Assembly: GCF_042665195.1 (NCBI RefSeq)
Contig: NZ_JBHTBW010000021.1
Span: 177,942 to 241,941, forward strand
Source: Laceyella putida
GTDB taxonomy: Bacteria > Bacillota > Bacilli > Thermoactinomycetales > Thermoactinomycetaceae
Direction: 5' to 3'
Length of the DNA: 64,000 nucleotides
Shown here: piece by piece, positions 53,572 to 61,623 of the stretch
Layout of the letters: each line of letters starts with the position of its first letter
Numbering within the stretch: the first letter of the stretch is position 1
Translations under genes and position numbers: made by a program
The notes under the pieces: model-generated
The model's database searches: none
Told to the model about the DNA's origin: nothing
The model's input: the letters and a program-made list of their open reading frames with translations, nothing else

Positions 53572-53755
53572 CTTCTGTTCGGCCGTCCATTTTCTTCTCC
53601 CTATAAAAAACGCCCCTTTCTATCGATTTTGCAGCTGATACACAGAGGTACCGCCAGCGGTGAAGGTTGATTTCATGGAATCATTTTGTGGACACAAAAT
53701 TTGATAAAAGCAAATATATAGTTGACAATGGCATTAAAAAGGGGGCGAGATACAG

Positions 53756-54685
53756 ATGAAAAATCTAGAGGAGAAAATCGACGCTGTCCGGCATTTCAAC
53801 CGCTTTTTTACTCGGCAGATCGGTGTATTGCGCGAGGGATTGCTGCACAGTCCCTTTTCCCTGACCGAAGTCCGTATCCTGTTTGAACTTGCGCATCACG
53901 ATCATTTGACCGCTTCGGATCTGTCCCGAGAGATGGGATTGGATCCGGGTTACCTCAGCCGCATCTTGGCCCGGTTTGAGGAAAAAGGGCTGATCGAAAA
54001 AGTCCGTTCGGAAACCGACGCCCGGCAGAGGCTCCTTTCCCTGACTTCCCAGGGCAAGCAGGTATTCTCGCTGCTTGATCGCCGCTCTCGGGAGGAGGTG
54101 GCCGAAATGCTTAGCAGCCTCTCTGAAGGGGACCAAGAGCGCCTCCTGGAGGCCATGAAGACTATCGAAGACGTGCTTGCCTGTGGCCGGGGTTTCAAGT
54201 TCTCCGAACCCTTTTTCCTGCGTCCTCCCGAACCCGGGGACATGGGCTGGGTCGTCCATCGGCACGGTGTCCTTTACGCCCGGGAGTACGGCTGGAATGA
54301 GCGCTTCGAAGCGTTGGTCGCACAGATCGTTGCCGATTACATGCGTCGTCATGATCCGGTCAAGGAGCGCTGTTGGATCGCTGAGATGAACGGGGAGAAT
54401 GTTGGCTGCGTTTTTGTCATGAAAGACAGCGATACCGTCGCCAGACTCCGGCTTCTTTTGATCGAACCCAAGGCGCGCGGTTTCGGACTGGGCAACCGCC
54501 TCGTCGAAGAATGCATCCGTTTTGCCCGGCGATGCGGCTACAAGAAACTGGTTCTTTGGACGAACGACGTGCTTAAGGCGGCTCGGCATATTTACCAGAA
54601 GCACGGCTTCAAACTTGTAAAAGAAGAAAAACACCACAGCTTTGGTCAAGATCTGGTGGGGGAGACGTGGGAGTTGTCGCTTTGA
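53756..54685 (+). CDS. MarR-GNAT fusion protein (regulator/acetyltransferase)
   Basis: 309 residues. Residues 1-140 are a MarR winged helix (LTEVRILFELAHHDHLTASDL, YLSRILARFEEKGLIEK, RQRLLSLTSQGKQ). Residues 150-309 are a GNAT acetyltransferase (GCVFVMKDSDTVARLRLLLI, EPKARGFGLGNRLVEECIRF with the acetyl-CoA loop). Such fusions are known in Bacillota; the substrate is unknown, although they often sit near drug-resistance genes, as here with rph. Its GC-rich composition resembles rph and not the element core. Confidence 0.85.
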   Translation: MKNLEEKIDAVRHFNRFFTRQIGVLREGLLHSPFSLTEVRILFELAHHDHLTASDLSREMGLDPGYLSRILARFEEKGLIEKVRSETDARQRLLSLTSQGKQVFSLLDRRSREEVAEMLSSLSEGDQERLLEAMKTIEDVLACGRGFKFSEPFFLRPPEPGDMGWVVHRHGVLYAREYGWNERFEALVAQIVADYMRRHDPVKERCWIAEMNGENVGCVFVMKDSDTVARLRLLLIEPKARGFGLGNRLVEECIRFARRCGYKKLVLWTNDVLKAARHIYQKHGFKLVKEEKHHSFGQDLVGETWELSL

Positions 54686-54759
54686 AGGATCTTTTTCATG
54701 TGCCAAACAATCAAGTACAGTCCCGCCTGTTGGGCGTTGGTGCGGTCAACAAGGCATGG

Positions 54760-55108
54760 GAATGGGTAGGGGAGACCGTCAACGAGCTTAATGACCGAAA
54801 TATCAGATTCCACGGCCTGCAGGAGAACATCACGATGGACCGATCGAGCGCAACAGGGCAACTGATGTTTCATTTGTTTGCCGCCTTTGCCGAGTTTGAG
54901 CGAAATCTTGATTCAGGAGCGTTCAGCCGCAGGACGTGCAGCCGCGAGGGCAAGGGGAAGATTAGGAGGTCGACCAGAAAAATTGGATAAGAAGGAGATT
55001 GAGATGTTGAAAACCTTTGCCGCCAATGAGATGCCCATCAAAGATATTGCTTAAATGCTTGGTATCTCGCGAACGACTGTTTATCGGTACTTGGAAAAGA
55101 ACGTATAA
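54760..55108 (+). pseudogene. Tn3-type resolvase/invertase remnant
   Basis: The first part reads TVNELNDRNIRFHGLQENIT and QLMFHLFAAFAEFERNL, then one extra base shifts the frame; the second frame continues IQERSAAGRAAARARGR, GGRPEKLDKKEIEML and the HTH MLGISRTTVYRYLEKN, itself interrupted by TAA before MLGIS. The catalytic-serine N-terminus is absent. Confidence 0.82.
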
Positions 55109-55138
55109 CAAAAAAGCTCCTGGCAGCCACCAGGAGCG
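55109..55138 (-). terminator. Minus-strand terminator
   Basis: GCTCCTGG-(6 nt)-CCAGGAGC followed on the minus strand by TTTTTTGT; no clear gene upstream on that strand except the fragment region. Confidence 0.7.
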
Positions 55139-55250
55139 AAGGTTGAGAAATGTATCGGTACGGCAAGAGTCAATTAAAGCCCATTCTATCTACTTCCTAA
55201 AAAGTAAAAAACGCCCATAGAGGAGAACGCTTTTTACTATTTTTTTAAAT

Positions 55251-55433
55251 TTAGCGTTTAATTACAGCAATGATTTTATTAATTGGTACAAATATTTTTG
55301 TCCCCAGTAATGATTTTAGTACGACTACTCCTTTTTTCACTTTTATGACTACACCTCCTATTTCTTCCGCTGATACAGTTTTAAGCACAACAAATTTCCC
55401 ACGAGAACGATTCAAAATTTCATTAACAAGCAT
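55251..55433 (-). CDS. Small beta-barrel protein, DUF2642-like
   Basis: 60 residues from ATG 55433 (AAGGGGGG upstream). LNRSRGKFVVLKTVSAEEIGG followed by VIKVKKGVVVLKSL and IFVPINKIIAVIKR looks like a Sm-type small barrel as in DUF2642 spore proteins of Bacillales. Assignment by pattern only. Confidence 0.5.
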   Translation of the reverse strand: MLVNEILNRSRGKFVVLKTVSAEEIGGVVIKVKKGVVVLKSLLGTKIFVPINKIIAVIKR

Positions 55434-55851
55434 GGAAATCCCCCCTTCATGTCTCATATTCTATTACTATGAGATTGAAACGATATTGGTTCGAGGCTTA
55501 TGTTTACTAGAAGTAGTATATTTTATAGAACTGATTGATTTTATGGAGTTTCCTTCTGTACTTTACAATCTGGCAGGACACTACCTAATAAATTATAAGG
55601 AATGTGTCGTAAAGTATTGATGGGGTGGGAAGTTGTCATCACCGGGAATGAGGTTTTTTGTTGTTTTCAGGGGTTTGTGTTCTTTCTATGTGATTAGTGA
55701 AGTGAAAATGTATACGTTGGAAGTTGCTGGCTTCGTTTCGTTTGTGTTTATGCTATGTGATTTATGAAGGAAATCAGAGTGTTGTTGGTGCAATTCGTAA
55801 TAGGTTTGTGTTCAATCGATGAAGCGAATTGAATAAATGATCATAAAACGC

Positions 55852-55890
55852 AAATGACTTGAGTTCCCTATACGGTTTCTCAAGTCATTT
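55852..55890. terminator. Hairpin in a gene-free stretch
   Basis: AAATGACTTGAG (55852-55863) and CTCAAGTCATTT (55879-55890) pair perfectly. The stretch 55458-56079 shows no supportable gene otherwise. Confidence 0.6.
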
Positions 55891-56079
55891 TCCATTTATC
55901 AGGAATAGGGCCAGATTTAAGCCTCAGACCCATAAAATATAGAAAAGAGCATGTCTCCAAACACCTCTGCCGCCTTTAGGCATCATTTGTCGCTTGCGGT
56001 CCCGGTGTTTTGGTCAATGCTCTGTCTATTTCATTTATTGGCAATTGTTGCGCGGTTTATACATGCTGCATCACATATT

Positions 56080-56160
56080 CAGTTTAGAAAGAAGCTGAAC
56101 ATCGAAGTGGGAGAAAAAGTGTGGGTGTACATGAAGGATGGAAACATCGTCATCTCCAAG
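56080..56160 (+). pseudogene. AbrB/SpoVT-domain fragment
   Basis: The frame gives FRKKLNIEVGEKVWVYMKDG then NIVISKF, the second half of an AbrB swapped-hairpin domain. The N-terminal half and the rest are missing; IS5-like sequence follows on the other strand. Confidence 0.65.
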
Positions 56161-56184
56161 TTCAACAAGATCAGCTCCAGCAGA

Positions 56185-56444
56185 TTGTTGGCGGATAAGA
56201 CGAACCACCCTGGTGATTCCGGGGTGGTGTCTTCTGTCCATTGTTACAATCTTCGCCAACATGTGGTTGGCGAGCCATATTTTCGTGGCATGTCTGCCCA
56301 AGGGCAGCCTGTTTTCAAGATGTAGAGTATTCCATTTAAAGTTTTTCTTGGGTCTGCTGGAGGCCTACCCATGTTTGTTCTCTTAACGGGCAGTAGAGGC
56401 TCGATGATTTCCCATTGTTGTTCCGATATCTCATGTCTACTCAT
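56185..56444 (-). pseudogene. IS5-family transposase N-terminal remnant
   Basis: MSRHEISEQQWEIIEPLLPV, GRPPADPRKTLNGILYILKT and KYGSPTTCWRRL are the start of an IS5 transposase (DUF4096 region); TAA follows WRRL, and QWTEDT-like sequence continues briefly. No catalytic region remains. A gap of 150 bases without genes follows to the RibD-like gene. Confidence 0.8.
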
Positions 56445-56599
56445 AATATCTATATTTTACCGTATTTTCTAATCCTGTGAGTACTTTTGAAACAACTTAT
56501 AGAAAAAGAGCGGAGATGATCCGCTCTTAAGCCTTTAGACTGCTTATCTATTCTAATGGACGTTCTTACACTTAAATAGAGACGTCCTTACTTGATTAT

Positions 56600-57313
56600 T
56601 CAATATTCGGGATATCCAGTGATACAAATATCTTCTCCAAAGTGTTGAATTGTAACATTCTTTAATGGAACAGCCAACCTCATCAGTTCAAACCCCTGAC
56701 CTGAAATCGGAGTAATACTGTCTTTGCCACCAAGCAATTTTGGAGCAATAAAAGTGACCACTTTTTGGACAAGAGAGGCTTCAAGCATTGACCAGTTGAG
56801 CTGACCGCCGCCCTCAAGCAAAACAGATGTGATTCCGTTTTCTCCCAAATGCTTCATTACTTTTACTAAATCAACGCGCGGACCACTTCCAGTGCGTACC
56901 ACTTTCACTCCATGCTCTACGAGCTGTTTTTCTTTTTCTGTGTCTGCTTCATCGGTACAAAAGACCCAGGTTGGAGCGTCTTTTGTAGTGGTCACCAGCG
57001 GAGTATCAAGCGGGATACGTAACAGGCTGTCAGCTACAATGCGGGTTGGATTTTCCCCCCCACCTCCGGGTAAACGTGTAGTTAGTTTCGGGCGATCTTT
57101 TAGAACAGTTCCGATCCCGACCATAATACCATCGTTCCAATGGCGCATGTAATGAACGTTTTCTCTCGAAGACTCGTTAGTTACCCACTTGCTGTCGCCA
57201 GTTGAGGTTGCAATTTTCCCATCTAATGTCATTGCTGTTTTCAGTGTTACGAATGGGAATCCTGTCCGCTTGTGATATTCCAAAGCAATATGCTTAGTGT
57301 GTTCATGTTCCAC
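56600..57313 (-). CDS. Stand-alone RibD C-terminal (pyrimidine reductase) domain protein
   Basis: 237 residues covering only the reductase half of RibD: FPFVTLKTAMTLDGKIATSTGDSKWVT, MVGIGTVLKDRPKLTTRL, VLLEGGGQLNWSMLEASLV and IAPKLLGGKD. The N-terminal deaminase domain is absent; the first 15 residues look like the former linker. The family reduces the ribosylamino-pyrimidine of riboflavin synthesis with NADPH, or related substrates. It follows the XRE-UTRA regulator by 15-16 bases, an operon inside the sigK element. Confidence 0.87.
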   Translation of the reverse strand: MEHEHTKHIALEYHKRTGFPFVTLKTAMTLDGKIATSTGDSKWVTNESSRENVHYMRHWNDGIMVGIGTVLKDRPKLTTRLPGGGGENPTRIVADSLLRIPLDTPLVTTTKDAPTWVFCTDEADTEKEKQLVEHGVKVVRTGSGPRVDLVKVMKHLGENGITSVLLEGGGQLNWSMLEASLVQKVVTFIAPKLLGGKDSITPISGQGFELMRLAVPLKNVTIQHFGEDICITGYPEY

Positions 57314-57328
57314 AATAAAAACCTCCCT

Positions 57329-58009
57329 TTATAATGTAAATCGATATACAAACTTATACAAATCTGTCCGGCTTGTTAATTGGCAATACTCCACAAGGTT
57401 GCTGGATGCGTCAAACGTTTTACGTGTTATTCTCGCAACGGGAACATGCTCTGGCATTTTCAAAAGTTCAATCTCTTCATTAGAAGGACTCTCTATGACC
57501 AGAGTTTCCTCACATGTGATTGGTTTTCTTCCGAAGGACTCCAGGGTTTTGTATAAACTCAATGTAGGATTCTGCTTAACCCCTTCAAGAATGTTTTCCA
57601 ATTCCTTAAGAGGTAGAGAGTTGGGAAGATAGGATTGCGATATTGTTATTGGTACATCATCTCTCAACTGTAGAACTTGGTAAAGCAATACTGGTGGTTG
57701 TACCTCCCTACGTACATCTTCTGGAAGGTCTGCTAAAGTGTTGAGCAGACGAAGGTCAAGATATTTTTTTGTAGCTTTGTTTTTGTGGTCTCTTCCAAAC
57801 CCTTGACGGATCGAGGGAAATCGACCCAAAAGCCAATCAGTAGAAACATTGTATAAATCAGCTAACTTCAATAAAGTTTCTGGATCTGGGTTGCGAATTC
57901 CATTTTCATACTGAGAAAGGGTTACATTACTTATCCCTAGTTTTTTTGCAGCATCTTTTTGCATCATATTTGCTTTTTTTCTTGCTTCCCTTAATTGTTT
58001 GGCCAACAT
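57329..58009 (-). CDS. XRE helix-turn-helix fused to a UTRA effector domain
   Basis: 226 residues from ATG 58009 (GAGG upstream). Residues 1-62 are an XRE/Cro HTH (LREARKKANMMQKDAAKKLG, SNVTLSQYENGIRNPDPETL). Residues 90-226 match the UTRA ligand-binding domain of HutC/GntR regulators (LYQVLQLRDDVPITISQSYL, TLESFGRKPITCEETL, RKTFDASSNLVEYCQLTSR, YKFVYRFTL). UTRA normally follows a GntR-type wHTH; an XRE head is unusual. It likely regulates its own operon with the RibD-like gene. Confidence 0.85.
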   Translation of the reverse strand: MLAKQLREARKKANMMQKDAAKKLGISNVTLSQYENGIRNPDPETLLKLADLYNVSTDWLLGRFPSIRQGFGRDHKNKATKKYLDLRLLNTLADLPEDVRREVQPPVLLYQVLQLRDDVPITISQSYLPNSLPLKELENILEGVKQNPTLSLYKTLESFGRKPITCEETLVIESPSNEEIELLKMPEHVPVARITRKTFDASSNLVEYCQLTSRTDLYKFVYRFTL

Positions 58010-58254
58010 AATCACTATACCTCGGTTCTCGATTTGTTAAATAAAAGTATACACGAATTTTTCGATATGAAGAACAATTTTCTCAAAAAGTTAATCAAAG
58101 GCTTGATTTAACAAAATGAGAATTATATACTTTATTTGACGGAATAATCAATCAGATCATAATTGTTGGGCTTTAATGTGTCGAACGCGAGTGTAGTGAT
58201 GATAACAAAAAATATAACCACTGGATCTATGATATTTGGGAGGGTATTTGAACG

Positions 58255-58467
58255 ATGAAAAAAGCTGAAAAAACAACATCACCTTTTGTTGCGAGTAGTG
58301 AATTGGATAGACAGCTATATAACTCAATATTAAAGAAAAATATAGTCCGTTTGAGCCGAAAACTTGATCTTGAAATCAGCGAAGACATTGGTCCTCTTAT
58401 TGATAAGTTGCTAAGCCTAGGACTATTAAAAGATCATGAGATTAGGCAGTTGAAAGAGTTAAATTAG
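58255..58467 (+). CDS. Small element protein
   Basis: 70 residues, ATG behind GGGAGGG. Helical and charged (ELDRQLYNSILKKNIVRLSR, LIDKLLSLGLLKDHEIRQL). No family recognised. It lies between the accessory operon and the repressor and ends in a terminator. Confidence 0.55.
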   Translation: MKKAEKTTSPFVASSELDRQLYNSILKKNIVRLSRKLDLEISEDIGPLIDKLLSLGLLKDHEIRQLKELN

Positions 58468-58468
58468 T

Positions 58469-58497
58469 GGATAACTAAAAGGTTATCCGCTTTTCTT
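58469..58497 (+). terminator. Terminator
   Basis: GGATAAC-(6 nt)-GTTATCC followed by GCTTTTCTTT. Confidence 0.8.
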
Positions 58498-58506
58498 TAT
58501 ATATAG

Positions 58507-58878
58507 TCAATTTTTGCTTTTGTCCTCTCGATCAAGTATCACTTCCAGCATTTTTGCAACCTTAACCATTTCCTCGTCAGTTAACTCTCTACCTTTGTAT
58601 TTTGTTTGTATTTTGGGGTTATTGATGAATAACTCTTCTATCTCTACTTCTGTCATCATATTTGACTTCACCAGATCAGGACGATCAGAACGACCTAACA
58701 AATAGTCTGTGGTTACATCCAAAACATCTGATAATTTTATAAGCATTTCATTTGACGGACTGCTGTACTCGTTTTCATAGTTGGAAATTGTCGCTTTAGT
58801 TGTTCCAACCAACTCAGCAAGCTTTTCTTGTGATAAATTTTTCTTCTTTCTAGCGGATCGTAAACGAGCAGAAAACAT
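58507..58878 (-). CDS. SknR/Xre-like prophage repressor
   Basis: 123 residues. N-terminal XRE HTH (RLRSARKKKNLSQEKLAELVG, TKATISNYENEYSSPSNEML, TTDYLLGRSD) and a short helical C-terminus, the layout of B. subtilis SknR and Xre. It is divergent from the Cro/YqaF-like gene across a promoter region with three TACAA-N5-TTGTA operators; one (58901-58919) overlaps its own putative promoter (TTGTTT, 17 bp, TACAAT). It probably keeps the element's replication genes silent. Confidence 0.87.
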   Translation of the reverse strand: MFSARLRSARKKKNLSQEKLAELVGTTKATISNYENEYSSPSNEMLIKLSDVLDVTTDYLLGRSDRPDLVKSNMMTEVEIEELFINNPKIQTKYKGRELTDEEMVKVAKMLEVILDREDKSKN

Positions 58879-58900
58879 TTACTTCATCCCTTTCGATTAC

Positions 58901-59022
58901 TGTACAAGTAAATTGTACACTTTATTTACTAAGAAAACAATGTACAATATAATCATACAAAATTGTTGACGTACAAAAATCTTGTATGTTATATTGGGGT
59001 TAATAAATACAAAATTTTTGTA
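58901..59022 (+). promoter_or_regulatory. Divergent control region with three repressor operators (P1)
   Basis: Operators: TGTACAA-GTAAA-TTGTACA (58901-58919), TACAA-AAATC-TTGTA (58972-58986) and TACAA-AATTT-TTGTA (59008-59022). The rightward promoter is TTGACG (58966-58971), 18 bp, TATATT (58990-58995), with the second operator filling the spacer. The second and third operators are 36 bp apart, as at 42093-42143. Confidence 0.87.
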
Positions 59023-59071
59023 CATTGTTCTTGGAAAGTAAATAGGGATTTTGGAGAAAGGTGATGCTTTA

Positions 59072-59302
59072 ATGAAAAAATTAGCTAAGAACTTGGCTTT
59101 GAAACTTGCAAGAAAAGAAAAAGGGTTAACTCAATTACAATTAGCAAAGTTGCTTGGTTATAAAGGTGGGCAATCGGTATCAAACTGGGAAAATGGTCGA
59201 ATTAAACCACCTTTGACCGTAGCCTCGAAAATAGCGAGAATTTTAGAGAAAGACATCGATTCTCTTTTTTTTGAGGATAAAGAACAAGAAAATCATACTT
59301 AA
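59072..59302 (+). CDS. Cro/YqaF-like helix-turn-helix protein
   Basis: 76 residues from ATG 59072 (AAAGGTGATG). XRE HTH: LKLARKEKGLTQLQLAKLLG, GQSVSNWENGRIKPPL, then a short acidic tail. It is the first gene rightward from the repressor control region, the place of yqaF in skin and of Cro-type proteins in phages. Confidence 0.82.
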   Translation: MKKLAKNLALKLARKEKGLTQLQLAKLLGYKGGQSVSNWENGRIKPPLTVASKIARILEKDIDSLFFEDKEQENHT

Positions 59303-59361
59303 GGAGTATTGAGAAGGGGTGATCATAGCGCAGTCCCTATTAGCGGAGAGGGGGAAGAATA

Positions 59362-60723
59362 ATGGCAATATACAGACATGTGCAAGTTTCATTCTGGCAA
59401 GACGCAAGAGTCGTTGAAGAAATGACACCAGAGGACAGGTACTTTTACCTGTACCTCCTTACCAATCCAAATACAACACAGATCGGCATTTACCCAATTA
59501 CCAAAAAGCAAATCGCCTTTGATATGGGTTATTCGATCGAAAGCGCCAGAGCCTTGATGGATCGGTTCGAGAATTACCATCGATTGATTAAGTATAATGC
59601 CGAAACGCGTGAGGTAGCGATCCTGAATTGGGGTAAGTACAACTTTAATCGAGGCGGGAAGCCTATTGTGGATTGTGTCAAAAAAGAGTTGAAACAGGTT
59701 AAGGATAAAGAGTTGATTGCCTTAGTGGGCCAGAGAGTAACCAACCAAACGATCAAAAGTATTTACGAAAGTTTTTACCTGACAAACGAGGTATATATGT
59801 CGCCGTCCAAACTGTATAAACCATCGCTCGGAGACAAAATCGCCACAAAGGATTATGTGATTTGGCGTGATAAACAAACTTGCTTTTACACCGGTAAGGT
59901 TTTGCAACGCAATGACATTGAAGTCGATCATATCATTCCTGAATCGTTAGGCGGTCCCGGCACTCCTGATAACTTGGTGGTTTCTTGGAAGAAGTTCAAC
60001 CAACTGAAAAGTGGAAATGACAACTTAGAAATGGCTTGTCAGGAGTGGAACAAACAAAACCCTCTTGATCAGGTTGATTACGAGCAAATCAAGGTAAAAC
60101 TGGCTGCTTTGAAGATGTTTGAACGTGAGCGGTGGGAGTTGGGAATCACATATCGTGAGGCAATCGAAAACGAAATATACGATACGTATACGTTACGTAT
60201 CGCTCAGGATACGATACGTGGACAAAAAGAAAAACAAAAAGAAAAAGAAAAACAAAAAGAAAAAGAAAAACAAAAAGAAAAAGATAACCCCCCGAAAAAG
60301 CGAGCCAAAGAAAATCTTTGCTCACCAGAGGACATTGAGTCCTTTGTTGAAAGCCAAATGGCTTCCAACCCGTTGTCTGTAAATAGAAAATTGTTGGTTA
60401 AATACATTGATTGCTTACGTCTTACAAGAAAGAATGGACGGATCTCTAAAAGCATTATCCAAACAGAGTGGGAAAAATGGAGTAAATTTTCCCAAGCAGT
60501 TATCACATACGCCATGTGGACTCACGTTGAAAAGCATGATGACAAGAAAGAAGAATACACGCTCGGGATTATGCGGAACACGATAGAACATGAAGCGAAC
60601 CGTGGATTGTTGATCTTGAAGAACAAATCCCAAGCTTTAACAGAGGAGGAAATGCAAAATGATGTCCTTTCGACAAGCAATGAATCCAACGAATCTGATG
60701 AATACGCCAAATATTACATCTGA
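59362..60723 (+). CDS. DnaD-like replication initiator with an inserted HNH endonuclease domain
   Basis: 453 residues. Residues 1-115 match the N-terminal part of phage DnaD-like initiators (MAIYRHVQVSFWQDARVVEE, RYFYLYLLTNPNTTQIGIY). Residues 163-217 form an HNH domain (WRDKQTCFYTGKVLQRND, EVDHIIPESLGGPGTPDN, KKFNQLKSGN) with Asp189-His190 and Asn204. A Lys/Glu/Gln repeat (about 287-307) leads to a DnaD-type C-terminus ending with YTLGIMRN. ATG follows GGAGAGGGGG. It probably loads the DnaC-like protein encoded next. The HNH insertion is odd; nuclease activity is inference. Confidence 0.85.
   Translation: MAIYRHVQVSFWQDARVVEEMTPEDRYFYLYLLTNPNTTQIGIYPITKKQIAFDMGYSIESARALMDRFENYHRLIKYNAETREVAILNWGKYNFNRGGKPIVDCVKKELKQVKDKELIALVGQRVTNQTIKSIYESFYLTNEVYMSPSKLYKPSLGDKIATKDYVIWRDKQTCFYTGKVLQRNDIEVDHIIPESLGGPGTPDNLVVSWKKFNQLKSGNDNLEMACQEWNKQNPLDQVDYEQIKVKLAALKMFERERWELGITYREAIENEIYDTYTLRIAQDTIRGQKEKQKEKEKQKEKEKQKEKDNPPKKRAKENLCSPEDIESFVESQMASNPLSVNRKLLVKYIDCLRLTRKNGRISKSIIQTEWEKWSKFSQAVITYAMWTHVEKHDDKKEEYTLGIMRNTIEHEANRGLLILKNKSQALTEEEMQNDVLSTSNESNESDEYAKYYI
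60181..60290 (+). other. Candidate replication origin inside the initiator gene
   Basis: Four copies of GATACG(T) in 39 bases (60181-60187, inverted at 60195-60201, 60208-60213, 60213-60219) are followed at once by an A-rich tract with few C or T (60222-60284). Iterons plus an easily melted tract inside an initiator gene fit phage origins. Confidence 0.5.
60222..60284 (+). repeat. 18-bp A-rich tandem repeat coding KEKEKQ
   Basis: Units of AAAAAGAAAAAGAAAAAC repeat about three times with one shortened copy, in frame with the initiator gene. Copy number could change by slippage without breaking the frame. Confidence 0.8.
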
Positions 60724-61522
60724 TGATCCAATGAACGGCGCACATTGTTGTCTTATTTGCCGGAAAGAAATTAAACGTCTGAATCTCACTTTGATGGGCC
60801 GCCCTTTTCGCCCTCTCCCTGTATGCAATTGCGTAAAAGAGAATTTTTTCCGAGAAGAAAGGGAAAGGGAGCTGGCCGAGAAGCGGGCGCGGATCTTGCG
60901 CATCTATGGCGACGGGTTGATGGATGAAGAGTTGAAGAGGGCATCATTCGCCAACTTTGAGCAACGAACGGGAACGGAGAACGGCTATAAAATCGCCAAA
61001 ATGTTTGTCGAGAAGTTCACGGAGCAGGACGCGGGATTGTATCTGTTCGGCCCCGTAGGTAACGGAAAAAGCCATCTGGCTGCATCTATCCATCATCAAT
61101 TGCTTGACCAAGGCTACGCATCCGTATTTATCAACGTAAATCTACTGTTCAGAAAGTTGAAAAGTACGTTTGGATCAAACAGCCAGAAATCAGATTTTGA
61201 TTACATTCAAGCGGCTATGCAATGCGAGATCCTGACGCTGGATGAGATTGGACTCAAACCGCTGTCAGAATACGAATTTGGCGTACTCTATGACATCTTG
61301 GACGGGCGGAAAGGGAAAATCACCAATTTTACCAGTAATCTGGATTTCAAGCGATTGCGCGAATGGCTTTCACAGGACAAAGATGGCCGCGAGTTGGATC
61401 CGGATAGTCGGGCGTTTGATCGAATCGTAGGGGGGACGTTGCCCATCCGCTTTCAGGCAGAGTCATCATACCGGGAGTTTAAACTGCAACAACGGCTGAA
61501 AGCATTACAAGAGGTGATCTAA
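60659..61522 (+). CDS. DnaC-like helicase loader ATPase (YqaM-like)
   Basis: 287 residues. A cysteine cluster (CCLICRK, 30-36; VCNCV, 55-59) suggests an N-terminal zinc site. AAA+ motifs: Walker A GPVGNGKSH (131-139), Walker B ILTLDEIG (191-198), and a DRIVGGTLPIRF sensor 2 region. It loads the replicative helicase at the origin. Its ATG (behind AGAGGAGG) lies 65 bases inside the end of the initiator gene, so the two are coupled. Confidence 0.9.
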   Translation: MMSFRQAMNPTNLMNTPNITSDDPMNGAHCCLICRKEIKRLNLTLMGRPFRPLPVCNCVKENFFREERERELAEKRARILRIYGDGLMDEELKRASFANFEQRTGTENGYKIAKMFVEKFTEQDAGLYLFGPVGNGKSHLAASIHHQLLDQGYASVFINVNLLFRKLKSTFGSNSQKSDFDYIQAAMQCEILTLDEIGLKPLSEYEFGVLYDILDGRKGKITNFTSNLDFKRLREWLSQDKDGRELDPDSRAFDRIVGGTLPIRFQAESSYREFKLQQRLKALQEVI

Positions 61523-61623
61523 ATGAGCGCATAGCCAAGTTACCAATTGGCTTTGGTTCATTGTGACTTGGAGTAAATGATTGAACCGCGATCAGGAGGT
61601 ATTTACGAAAGGAGGCGGCAGGC

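Larger units (their letters stand above)
52450..53694 (-). mobile_element. IS3-family insertion sequence, inactivated
   Basis: Terminal inverted repeats are recognisable: TGTCCAGACAATTATGC at 52450 and, on the minus strand from 53694, TGTCCACAAAATGATTCC. Between them lie orfA and a broken orfB on the minus strand. The size, about 1.25 kb, fits IS3. A target duplication is not evident. Confidence 0.75.

Noticed and set aside
53765..54706. Minus-strand frame (313 codons) covering the whole MarR-GNAT gene
   Set aside because: The plus strand has clear MarR and GNAT motifs and a ribosome site; the reverse has none.
55951..56325. 124-codon plus-strand frame
   Set aside because: It is a chance fusion of an AbrB fragment with antisense IS5 sequence.
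60222..60284. Tandem repeat considered as CRISPR-like
   Set aside because: No spacers; it is a coding microsatellite for a Lys/Glu/Gln stretch.
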